Source of the DNA: Posidonia oceanica
Lineage: Eukaryota; Streptophyta; Magnoliopsida; Alismatales; Posidoniaceae
Assembly: GCA_037176725.1 (NCBI GenBank)
Contig: JAZBRS010000063.1
Coordinates: forward strand, 10,372,001 to 10,436,000
Length of the DNA: 64,000 bases
Direction: 5' to 3'
In this document: positions 34,887 to 46,372 of the stretch, piece after piece
Layout: each line of letters opens with the position of its first letter
Numbering within the stretch: the first letter of the stretch is position 1
Notes under the pieces: generated by a model
Databases searched by the model: none
The model's input: only the letters and a program-made list of their open reading frames with translations
What the model was told of the DNA's origin: nothing
Translations under genes and position numbers: made by a program

Positions 34887-37800
34887 TGTAGACACCCCAT
34901 TTTGACATGCTCATTTGGTGGTTCTCTCTCTGGTGGCTTCAAAACCCTTTTTTAAACCTTAGAAAATCCTAGGTTAGATCGCTAGGTTTGCACTCACCAA
35001 AACCCTAGAAAAATTCTAGGTAAATTACTCCTAAAATCCTAGAAAAGCTTTAGGATAGCATCTCTTAAACCCTAGGTCAGCATTTAAACCCTAGGTTAGC
35101 ATGGGCCACTTCCATGCATGCACAAGCCCAAGCCCTTCTCCTTCTTTCTCTTTTGATTATCCTTTTCTCTCTCCTCTTTATCCTCTCTCTCTCTTTCTCC
35201 TTCTTTTCCTCTCTTTCCTTCTTTTCTTGTTCTACGTGGGCCCAATGGGCCCAACCCATTTCCTCACTTTTTCCCCTTCCTTCCTTCTATTTTATTTCTA
35301 TTTTTTATTTTATTTTGTTCTATCTTTTTTGATCTCTATCTTCTTTTTTTCTTTCCTTTCCCCCTTTCTTTTTTCCTTTTCTTCCCATTTCTTTTCTCAG
35401 CCCAGCCCAACTGCCATCTCCTCCCCCTCTTGTTTTCCTTTTTTTGGGCCCAGTCCATTTCCTCTTTCTCCCCTTTTTCCTCTCCTTTTTCTCCTTTCAT
35501 CCACCCCTTTCTTTTCCTCCTTTCTTTCTATTTTCTTTTCTTTTTTCTCAGCTCCCGGTCCAGCCCACCAAGCCCTCCTCCTTTTCTTTTTTTTCTTTTC
35601 TTTTTCTCAGCAGGCCTTCTTCTTCTCTTCGGCCCGACCCACGATCTCCTCCTCTCCTTACTTCCTTTTCCCTCCACTGCACCCACTCAAACACCCACAC
35701 AGCACCCAACCATCCGCAGCAACACTCAACCCCTCTACACTCTCACACCCCTCACAAGCCCGGCTGCATCACCACACTCTTCCCCTGCCCCCACGCCACT
35801 GTGCGGCGGCCTCAGCCTCACAAGCCACCCACTCTCTGGCCCTCTCCTCTCACTGCCATTGCCAGCAGCCTCTGCCATTTGCCAGCCCAAAACCCATGCC
35901 TCCTGTAGTGGAAATTGAGTGCTCCAGATTGAATAAAACCAACAGCTCATCTTCTTCATCCACGGTGTGCCAGCAATTGAGAGTGCATCCCAGAGAGCAA
36001 ACAAACCAGAGCAACCCATTCCTCCTCCCTCACATACAGTAACACCTCCTTCAACAACCCATCAAACCACCACCCAGAATCCACAACCGACCACACCATC
36101 ACCTTCAACACACCTCCACAAACCTAGAGCACCCCCCTGAGCAACCAGAGAACCACCTGAGCCCGAGAGAGCCGGAACAATTGCCAGTCAACCCAAATTG
36201 CAAACTCCTAGCCTGAGCCTGCAACCTCACAACTGAAGCGCTCCGAAGCTTTGCCACAGCACCTAGAGCGTGTCCCGATCGCCGTGCTGCTCCCACAGCC
36301 ACCGCAGCACCCCAGCAGACTGCCTGCAACTTCCAGGAGGCAACTCAACATTGCCAGCCAACTCCGGCACACTTCAAAGGTAAATGGCTTCATTTTCTTG
36401 CTTGTAGCATGCCATTTATGCTTTCTAGTCAGTTACTTTTAGGATTAGAAGCCTAGTTTAGGATTCGAGCTCCGTCGTGGGGTCGTCTTCCCCGACGAGC
36501 CCCTGCGGCTCCACCGGCATCGTCCCGCCACTCTAAAGCTCCGCCGTCGCTCTGGACCGTCCCCCGAGCTTCACTAGGATGCCAGCTAGCTTCCCCGGTC
36601 CTCCGTGAGCGTCGACAGTCCTTCCTCCGCTCGCACGACCTCTGCAACTGTCGGAGTTCACTGCCGTTTTGTCCTGCTGTTCTAGTGTACCGAATCACTC
36701 CAAATTTCACCCAGACCTCCGTTGAGACTCCAAGAGTCTGCTCCGCTCCTCTTCGGACCTCACCGAGCACTCCAGGCCTCCTCTCGTCCACCGTCTCCTC
36801 TACGCAAGCTCCTGAGGTCGTCAGAGCTCGCCTCCCTCCCTCCAGGCTCCGGCTTGCCTCCGCTGCGCTCGCCGGACCTCCGAGATGCTTCCCAAGCTCT
36901 GCTCGAGCCTCACCATACGCTCCAGAAGCTAGACCACCTCCGCCTTCCTCTGCAGAAAATTCACCTCTGCTGCCAGACTGCCTCTGTCAGCCTCCGATGC
37001 CACTGAAGCCACCGGTGCCTCTGGAACAACGTCCTCCAACCTCCAGACGCCTCAAGCCGCCCTTCCGCGCGCCACTCCACCGCCAGATCGGTCGTCTTCT
37101 CCGGTTGTGGTGCTATAGTGTCGAGAGACACTATAGCACTGTAGCTGGATAAGGTTTTGATTTAATTCTAGTTTGATGCATTATCATAAATTACTGTGGT
37201 TTATTTTATTTGCATCTAGGTCCAGCTGTGTTTGATAAATCATTTAATGTTTGATTAAAATCATATTGCATTGCAGTCTGGTCCTTTGTTTCATTTTATT
37301 TGCATGCAAGTCCTTCATACATTTATTTAAAATGCATCTAAATGTTAGTTTAAAGCATGCATTGCATTTTGGTCCTTAAGTTTCTGATATTTGCTTTTGC
37401 ATCATGTTGCATTTAAATCTTATTGCATTGCATTTAAATCTTCTGTTTTGATTTATTTGCAAGTTAGTCCATCTGCAATTTCAGCATATCATTTAAATGT
37501 GAATTTTACCATATTGCATTGCTTCTTTTATTCTGCATTATGTTTTATTTGCATATAGGTCCTCTGCCTATTTAAGATTGCATTTAATTTGCATGTTTAC
37601 CATATTGCATTGCAATTTAAATCATGCATTATACTTTATTTGCATATAGATCCTCTGCCTGTTTAGGATTGCATTTATTTTGCATTTTTACCATATTGCA
37701 TTGCATCTTTTATTTTGCATTTTGTTTTATTTGCATATAGGTCCTCTGCCTGTTTAAGATTGCATTTAATTTGCATGTTTACCATATTGCATTGCATTTT

Positions 37801-40007
37801 AAATCATGCATTTTATTTTATTTGCATATAAGTCCTCTGCATGTTATCAGAATCATTTAAAATTCATATTTGCCATATTGCATTGCATTTTTTATCCTGT
37901 GTTTTACTTTTATTGCATTTTAGTCCAGAGCATGCATTCACAGCATTTAAAAATCACATTTTACCTTATTGCATTGCATTTTTTGCCCTGCACTTTACTG
38001 CATTTGCACATCAGTCCTGTTTAGTTATAGATTTCATTTAAAGCATGTTTTAAAACCATATTGCATTGCAGAAAAATCCTAAAAGATACTCTAATTGCAT
38101 CTGGGTCCTAGCAGTTGTAAACCATGCATTTAATCTATTATTTTGCCATATTGCGTTGCATAAAAAAACCTTGAAAATATTCTAATTGCATCTAAGTCCA
38201 TCAGATTGAACATCATGCATTTAATTTTTGTTTTAAACCTTATTGCATTGCATAAAAACCCATAAAAATGTTTTAATTGCAAATCAGTCCTTTTTGCATA
38301 CAAGCATCATTTAAGTTGCATTTTTAAACCACATTGCATTGTTTTAAGGTCCAACTGTTTTCTGAAATTGCATGTCAGTCTCTGTTTTCAACTTTTGCAT
38401 GTTTGCATGCTTTCTTGGCATTGCATTTAGGTCCTGCATGTTTTAAAAACTGCATTTAGGTCCTTTTCTTGCATTTTTGCATGCATACCTTCCATTTAGC
38501 ATTGCATTCACCCATGCACTGTTGCATCATCATTCCTGCATGCATCCACCTTGTTTTGCACACCCATAGGGACATTTTGCACATAGGTCCCTGTAGTTTT
38601 CCAAAATTACACTTAGGCCCTTACACTTGCACCTTTGCATAGCATCCCCATATCATTGCACATGTTCCTATGCATTCATTTGGGCATTGTTAGCCTTCTA
38701 ACATGTAAGACACCTAGCATTGTGCACATTTAGGGGCTAATTGCACTTAAACCCCTGCTTAGCTCACTTTTGTTGGCTCTTGAGCCTTCTGACTTGCAAT
38801 CTGAATAACTTTTGATCGGACCGTTGGATTTTTGTGATCTAACTATCCAGGTCTTCCTGGTTGAATGATCTTTCATTTAAACCAAAGTTATCTTAGATCA
38901 GGCCTCAGATTCTCAGGATAAGCCCACCTGAAGCACTGCATAGCATCCATTGCATTCCCATTTGCATTGCATATATCGTTTTGTGCACCCGCATATGTTT
39001 TCTTTTGCATTGCATCGTTTTGTGTGTCAGCATTTGTTTTCTTTTGCATTGCATCGTTTTACGAGCCCGCACTTGTTTTCTTTGTACACCACTTGCATTT
39101 GCCTCGTTTTGCGTGCATGCATTTGTATCGCCTGCGTTTGCCTCGTTTTGCATGCCCGCATTCGTTTGCATCGTTTTGCGTGCCTACACCTGCTTTCTTT
39201 GCATATCGCTTGCATCTGCCTCGTTTTGCATGCTTGCATCCGTTCTTGCTTGTATTTGCACCGTTTTGCGTGCCCACCTGCATTTTCTCCCGCATTCCAC
39301 CATTTTCCGCACCTACTTTCGCTTTCCCTTGCATGTCGCTTGCATTGCATTGTTTACCGCTGTTTTGCTTTATCACCTGCATTTGCATTAGGGCAATGAT
39401 GCTTACTGCCTACGAGTTCTCATGAACCAGGGTTCGCCCGGTTCTGGACACTAGCAGCGTTGCTGAGCACATAGCTTGCACGTTTAATTCCCTATGCGCA
39501 TATTAGCACCTAGAGCACGCATTAGAGCATGCATTCAGACATTCATTGCATTTAGGCATTAGGCAAGCATTTCCCTGCATTAGCGAGCGAGATAACCTAT
39601 AAGAAAGACCGATTCTCGGACGTATCGGGGGTGTCTAACACCTTCCCCGTGCGTAACAGGAGTCTTTGCCCTTTCTCTTGGCCCGCACTGACCATTCCTT
39701 CATCCTAGGCACGAGTTATTGCATAGCATAGCATAGCATCGCATTGTGTTGCATCGTTTCTCTTTGCATCCTCTTTGCATCCGATTTTGCATGTCTTTTC
39801 ATGCATTACCTTCGGTTTTCCTTATCTCCCAACTTAATAGACATGGTCGCGACTCTGATTTGTCTTATCAATTCTTTTTCTTCTTTTTGCCAGCGTTTCC
39901 GAGTCAAGTTTCCTTCCTCGGATTCTGCCGCACATAGTGAGCCTAATGTTGATCGGTGCACGCGAGCTTGGCATCGTGCATGGATTCGATATTTCAGGAT
40001 TACTACA
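34887..40007 (+). repeat. Element B 3' LTR (5121 bp)
   Basis: Matches 820-5927 along its length, with scattered transitions and a few short indels. The pyrimidine tract gives a 313-codon open frame at 35101-36042 made almost only of Phe, Leu, Ser and Pro; it has no domain and I do not call it a gene. Donor-like AAAG|GTAAAT at 36380, stem-loop block at 39603-39663 and primer-site-like TCGCGACTCTG at 39847-39857. Confidence 0.9.
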
Positions 40008-40012
40008 CCAAG
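40008..40012. repeat. Target site duplication of element B, right copy
   Basis: CCAAG directly after the B LTR end. It pairs with TCAAG at 815-819, one mismatch. Confidence 0.7.
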
Positions 40013-41946
40013 CCACACTCACAGCCACTCACTGCCCCTCCTTTACCACATTTAGCCACTGCTAGAGCCATTAGGTGGAGGACACCCATCCGAAACCCAT
40101 TGCAGACGAACCCCAGCCATTCGCACACGGTCGACCTTTTCCACCATCTCCTCCCTTGCCGCTCAAACTAGAGTGCAATTATCCTATCCAGCAACCTTCA
40201 CACACTCTCCAGCATCCTTCTTAGCCACTCAAACACTGCTTTTGCATCCCGGACTACCGCAGCAACCGAACTTGCCGTTGCCTCGTTGCCACCACTGGCC
40301 AACATCCCCAGAAGCCACCCTGTGGCTCCAAACTCCGTGCACACCTCCACAAGGTCGCCACAAACGCAGCCCAATCAACTCGTGTGCCCACCATCACCTC
40401 CTCCGCCGCAGCAACCACCATGCCGGCAAGCTCCAACGAGCTAGGTCGAGGGGCACATCCGTGCATCCCCGCAGGTGAGCGATACCTCCCTTAGCTTCAC
40501 TTTGTTCTATGCATGCTTTTAGACTAATTAGTTAGATTTTATCATGCGTAGCGTAGTTGTTCTTGGCCATCTTCTTCAGCACCAGAGGCCTGCCAGGTTA
40601 GGCGCCGCATGAAGTGGTGACTGACTTGTGCTTCTGTCTGTCGGATGGTCGGACTTTGGGGCGTTGCTTCGGCCCGCCCAGAGCTCCATTTTCATTTCTG
40701 TTTGTATAGTTGTGATCATGCATGTTTGCTCTTTAAGATTGCATGCTTAGATCATATTTTTGCATCGTCGTGGATCCTAGATCTGGCATGGAACTTGGCT
40801 GTTTGAGCAGGTGCAGTTGCAGGCCTGTCGCTAGTCCAACCGGCGACTCGGCTGCAACTCTAGACAGCTCTCTGGCCAACTTCAAGTCGTTGTATCTCGC
40901 GACCCACTTGTTCATTTTGCATTCTGTTTGCTTGCTTGCATTCCTCATTATGCCATCTGTAGATTCATGCATTTAGATTTCCATTTTGCATCATCAAGCT
41001 AGCTCTTTTCCGGTCGTGAAAGTCACTGTCTGGAAGAACTGTAAGCACCTCTGTCGCCAGCTTCCCAAGCGACAAGCCCAGGCGCCACTCACACTAGCGA
41101 CTGGGATGCAGTTGCTGCTCAGGCCAGCGACTAGCCCCTCAGTTCAGACAATGGCTGAGCCACCTTGTTTGCCGCATTGCGTTTTGTCTCTTTCGCTGAA
41201 GATCTGTTTCCCGAGCATGTTTTTCGTTGCTTTCCCGCGTTTTCGCTTTGATCAGTTTTCTAGCATATTTTCAAAGCCTGCATCTTTTACAAACCCATGT
41301 TGCATGTCGCTTTCCATCGCATGGTTTATCTGCTGTTTTGTTTTCCACCTACATTTGCATTAGGGCGATGATGCTTACTATCTAAGAGTTCTTACGGACC
41401 AGGGCTTGCCCGTTCGGAACTCTAGCAGTGCTGCTGAGTATATAGCCTGCACGTTTAATTTTAATCATGCATCATAGCATATTTAGCAAATTTAAGCATT
41501 CATTAGGCATTCATAGCATCTCTCGCCCCTTGGGTGTACAGTAAAGGCAAGTAATTGCTAAAATCCTGCATATGCGAGCGTTAAGCCTAGAAAGACTGAT
41601 TCTTCGGACGTATCGGGGGTGCCTAACACCTTCCTCGTGCGTAACAGGAGTCCGTGCCCTTTCTCTTGGCCAGCAATGACCATTACGCCCTCATCCTAGG
41701 CACGAGTCATATCATTGCATCTTTTTGCTTATTTTCTCATGCATTTCACCGATTTTCCTTGTCTCCCAATTTAATAGACATGGTGGCGACTCTGATTTTG
41801 TCTTACCTTTCTTTTTTCCTTCTTTTTCCAGCGTTTCCGAGTAGAGTTTCCTTCCTCGGATCCAACTCTAATAGTGACCCAATTTCGGTCGGTGCATGCG
41901 ACCTTTGGCATTGTGCATGGACGTGCCGATTTTCAGGATTACTACA
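40013..41946 (+). mobile_element. Element A 3' LTR, right part
   Basis: Continues the LTR broken at 819. It shows a donor-like CGCAG|GTGAGC (GT at 40475), the stem-loop block (41591-41655), primer-site-like TGGCGACTCTG (41784-41794) and the LTR end GGATTACTACA at 41946. Beyond it the sequence becomes AT-rich and low-copy in appearance, so 41946 is the outer right edge of the left nest. Its own target duplication cannot be checked because the left end is outside the window. Confidence 0.82.
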
Positions 41947-43662
41947 CTATTATTAATTATTTATTTGTGTTTCATTAGTTCTTGCACTTTTAATGTTTAG
42001 AACATATTTAATTGGATGATTGGTACGTATTTGAATATTATACAATACATGTTTATATATAAGTTAATTTATTATGAGGATTTGCCATTTTATTGTATAT
42101 TAACCCGTTTGACCCATTAACCACCCATAATTCGTTACCCAAACGAGTTGGGTCGGGTTATAGGTCAAGGGTTAGAAAAATAAGCCATCACCCGAATCAT
42201 AACCAATTATTTCAAAATAAGTTGGGTAACAGGTTGACCCTTAACTGTATCTAGAAAAAAACCCAATTGTATATACATGTGCCTATTCAATTGTACAAGA
42301 AAAAAAGGACCATTTTGGTTCAGACCAACCACCAAGTTGACAGCAAATGAAAAAGCATAACATAGAAGCATATAATGGCAAAGAGCGGAGCGTATTGATT
42401 TGACACTAACTGTCTCTTTGCAATCGAAATTTCTCTTGTACAAATTGTATAATTTTGCATGTCGTTCCTATTCAACTATGCAACTTGGAGTTATATAACT
42501 GTAAAAATTAAGGACTATACATGTTCAACAGATTAATTATATGATACTTCTTAGTTTATTAATCTACACCAACAACCCTATATATAAGATCACTTCTTTG
42601 CATGAGTTTAGAGTGTATTTCCCAATATATACTTCAGAAAATTGAAAATCTTTAAAACGACTTGGGATTAATATTGAAAGAGTTTGAAGTGAATTTTGTT
42701 ACTACAAACTCGAAGTTTTTAAACCATCTAGACTTTGATTTTTATGAGTTTTTAAGTAGAATTCCCCACACTTTACATAATTTGGAATATTTAAACCACT
42801 TGGACTTCATTTTGAATGAGTTTGAAGTGAATCTTATCACTACAAACTACATGTTTAGTAATTGTACAACTGTTTCTAAAACTATATAATTGTTTATGAT
42901 CATAAAATATGACTGTGTATAATGACAAATATAGAATTTTATAACTGCTTGCAAAAGATCCCAGCCATATGTCTTTACAAAAAGATTACTGTAGCTATAC
43001 AAGTCCAATTGAGAGAATAAATGCAACAAAGCAAACGGAAGAAACTTAAGCGTGTAATTTTTTGTAAGCAGAAGAAATCACAAATTACAGTAGTCAAACA
43101 CATTAGACATAAAAAAGAAGAAGTATAACTTACATATGTAGCACAAAGAATATCTTATTTGGCTTCTTCCAAAAGGAAAAAAAAATATTGATAATAACAT
43201 TATTACTCAAAATGAAGCAAATGTGCACTTTGTTGTCCTACCTTGAACACGATTACTCAAACGTACATTCGGACATGATTGAGTTCAACGTGACAAAGTT
43301 CATCAAAGAAGAGAGAACAAAATGCAATAAATTTTATTCTACCTTGCTATTTTGAATTGTATTTCTTATATTAGATATGCTCATACTTTCCACATCTGCA
43401 TTTTATTTTACATCCCTCTTAATTTCACGTACTTGCATTGTGTTTGAATAATGTGATGTTTGTTTTTTTTCTTGTGTTTAAACAATGTCTAAAGCAAATT
43501 TTTTATTCAAGCAAGTTATCTAATTGGAGAAAATGAAAAAATGGATGACAAAAAAAGAAACATAAATAAAATCTCCCATATTACATATATATTATATATA
43601 CACGATCATCTGACATTTCATTTGGTAGCTAAAAAAAACTAGTTGAGACTGACTTCATTGAT
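41947..43662. other. AT-rich intergenic DNA downstream of the receptor kinase gene
   Basis: No coding region is supported. It contains an hAT-like remnant (42095-42245) and a duplicated phrase GAGTTTGAAGTGAAT (about 42669 and 42822) in a two-copy imperfect repeat with a period near 150 bp. The rest has no recognisable features. Confidence 0.6.
42095..42245. repeat. hAT-like terminal remnant, copy 1
   Basis: The runs ACCCGTTTGACCCATTAACC, ATAATTCGTTACCCAAAC and GAGTTGGGTCGGGTTA match a pattern common at the ends of plant hAT-type elements. A second copy lies at 55780-55965 on the other side of the gene. No transposase is present. Confidence 0.45.
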
Positions 43663-43668
43663 TTTATT
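43663..43668 (-). terminator. Possible polyadenylation signal of the receptor kinase gene
   Basis: AATAAA on the - strand, about 22 bases after the stop codon. This is close to the stop for a plant 3' untranslated region; another AATAAA-like site lies near 43565. Either could be used. Confidence 0.35.
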
Positions 43669-43689
43669 TCAATGTGGCATGTCCTCATC

Positions 43690-46372
43690 CTAGCGAGTTA
43701 CAAGCTGGCTCATTGAAATCTGGGAACTAGAGGTAGCAGCATTCACATCAGAATCATTCCAGCCCCCATGAATTGCATTGCCAAGAGGAAATTCCTTGAA
43801 GGCCTTGAGCTTAAGTTCTTCACTCTTACTTGTTCCCTGTGTCACTGATGGGATATGTACAAGCTTTTTACTTTCCAATATGCTTACCACTTTAGACATT
43901 GCTGGCCTCATACAGGGAGAAGAATTGGCACATAGCAGAGCCAATTTCATCATCTGTACTGCCTCCTCCTTTGAGTAATCTGAACCCAGCTTTTCGTCAA
44001 CAAGTTGAAGTAGCTTTCCATTTTCTTCTAGGTTGTAGGCCTGCAGTTCTCAAAGTGCAACACAATATATCCATTAATCAAGTTTATAATTCAAAACTGA
44101 GTTTGCAAATAATATAAGTTCTTTGTCAGAAAATATCATGCCGCATTCCATGAAATTGGATGAATTGAGTGAGTATAGACTGAAATCAATTAGCTCATTC
44201 AGAGAAGTATAAACACCAACTAGACTCGGAACTTCAGATATTATGGTTGAAGTAGGTGATATGTAAGTTGCATGACGTGAGGGATAAAGTCTACGTAGGT
44301 ACAAATAAGGCCATTGGTCTTGGGGCTTATTGAATCCTAACAGGCAATCTATACATATGGAACCTATGTTACATATACAGTCCATGAGGGCATAAAATGC
44401 GGGAGCATTGTACCATTGCAGATAAATAGTCAAGTTAACTATTTTAACAACCTAGTGTTGGCATATTGATGTTCAACTTTTTAGTGGAAGCCTGCATTTT
44501 AATATTGATATTAGCATTACAGAAGCTTGCAAGTAGAGGTGTTAGATTGTGTTGGGGGTGGTGGTATCTATATGTACTTCTCAACATTTTTCTAATATTT
44601 ACTCCTAATTATTTAAGCTGATATATGTTATTTTAAATGATTAGAAAATCAGTGTTTGACTCTTCTATAAAAGCAAAGATCCAAAAGGCATCATGCAAGT
44701 TGTTCTATAGTTCTAACTTTTAGGGCAGTTGATATTGATGTCATTTGATTCACAAGTTAAATCACTCATTTGCTATCCTTTAAATTAATTAGTATTTCTA
44801 AGACTCTTACACCTTTACATACAAGTCACACAAACTAATAAAAATAACAAAGTTTACAATTTCAAATTTAGAGAGATCTGACTTACCCAATCAAGAAGAT
44901 ATTTGTTCTCCAAATTAGGCACATAAATGATGTTACTCTTTCCACTTACAACCTCTAGCAGGACAATCCCAAAGCTATAAACGTCAGCTTTGTCTGTCAA
45001 GTGACCTCGCATTGCATATTCTGGAGCCATATATCCCCTGGAGATTATCATTTGATTCATTTTTATATCAGGTTCTATAGGACACAAGCTATGGCTAAAT
45101 CTAATCAATCAATTATGTGACATTCCATGAACATTTTCTTCAATATACTGCATGATAAGACATGCATATGATAGGTGTAAAATTTAACATGACATCTATT
45201 TTCGATATGAAACGTGAGTCTAATATTCATATGTATTAAATGAGCATCTTGTCTTCTTCAGTTATCTATATAGATAAGTTACAAAAAGTTATAGATAAAA
45301 AATTGTATGTTCCAGGTACATTAAATGTACTCACCTGGTTCCAGCTATCCGTGTACTCATGTGAGTATTTTGTTCATCGTCAAGTTTAGCTAAACCAAAA
45401 TCAGATATCTTTGCATTCAGGTCCTTATCAAGTAAAACATTTGTTGCTTTTATGTCTCTGTGGATAATTTTGATCCTTGATTCCTCATGAAGGTATGCTA
45501 AACCTCTTGCTACTCCCAAGCATATATTTCGCCTTGTTTTCCAATCCAACTTTACTCTCTTATCTTCAGGACCTACACATAACAAGAGTGTCATTTAATT
45601 AAACTCATGGAAAAATCATTAACAAAAAGAATAAGACAATGGAAATCTGGTTGACATTACCAAATAGAGTATGATAAAGACTATTGTTTTCCATGTATTC
45701 ATATACCAAAAGCAACTGATTTCCTTCGATGCAACAACCCAAAAGTTTTACCAGATTTGGGTGTTGCAATGCAGAAATCATGCCTATCTCAGTTATGAAT
45801 TCTCGGTTTCCTTGCCTTGACTTGGACGAAAGTTGTTTGACAGCAATTGGAGTTCCATCTAGCAGTATACCCTGGGATTATGCAACATCCACTCAAAATA
45901 CTATTAAACAAAACTTATAAACTAAAAGAAAAAACAGACAGATTCGATCCCAAATAACAATTAATCTTTGACCTTGAATACTGGGCCAAATCCACCTTCA
46001 CCGATCTTATTTGCATGATCGAAGTTCCCAGTCGCAGATCTAATCTGTCTTAAACTGAATTGATTTATTTGCAAGTTAACACTCCCAAGTCCTGCCCATA
46101 GAAAAATTGCATCTTTGTAATAGGAATTTGAATAAATATGGGAAAAGAAGCTACTGAAATATTTTAATATATCTAAAATTACAAGCCATTCTCACGAAAG
46201 AATGATTGCAGTCTAACAATCTCACCATTATCCTCATGGTATTTTCTCCTCAACAAGAAATACAATATGAGCAAGATCAACAAAATCCCAGCAATTGAAC
46301 CAATCACAATGCCAGTAATAGGACCAAGTGCCGGTCCTCGAGTTCCCTTATTAGGTGTATTGGGTGTGAAAT
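43690..46372 (-). other. Exons 19-24: membrane helix and kinase domain
   Basis: Exon 19 gives the helix [20 protein letters not shown] and a basic stop-transfer RRK. Exon 20 has the glycine loop GEGGFGPVF, exon 21 the lysine in AVKQL and [10 protein letters not shown], exon 22 [12 protein letters not shown] and DFGLAKL, exon 23 [20 protein letters not shown], exon 24 the closing arginine in MRPAMS. Exons 21 (211 nt), 22 (238 nt) and 23 (151 nt) have the sizes usual in this family. No key residue is missing. Confidence 0.92.

Larger units (their letters stand above)
820..40007 (+). mobile_element. Element B: non-autonomous Ty3/gypsy Tat-like element with gag only (TR-GAG-like)
   Basis: It has two LTRs (820-5927 and 34887-40007) bounded by TG...CA, a primer binding site at 5929-5947, decayed gag from 7145, a polypurine tract at 34874-34882 and a near-perfect target duplication. 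After removing inserted element C (9450-30700 plus one target-site copy) B is about 17.9 kb. Nothing between the gag end (about 30907) and the polypurine tract resembles protease, reverse transcriptase, RNase H or integrase. The roughly 4 kb there is non-coding and carries a hairpin repeat array. This layout fits the TR-GAG class, which needs enzymes from an autonomous partner. B's gag resembles that of C, so a C-type element is the natural candidate partner (inference). Confidence 0.85.

Noticed and set aside
35101..36042. 313-codon open frame
   Set aside because: It comes from a pyrimidine-rich LTR tract and encodes almost only Phe, Leu, Ser and Pro. The 5' LTR copy is broken by stops.
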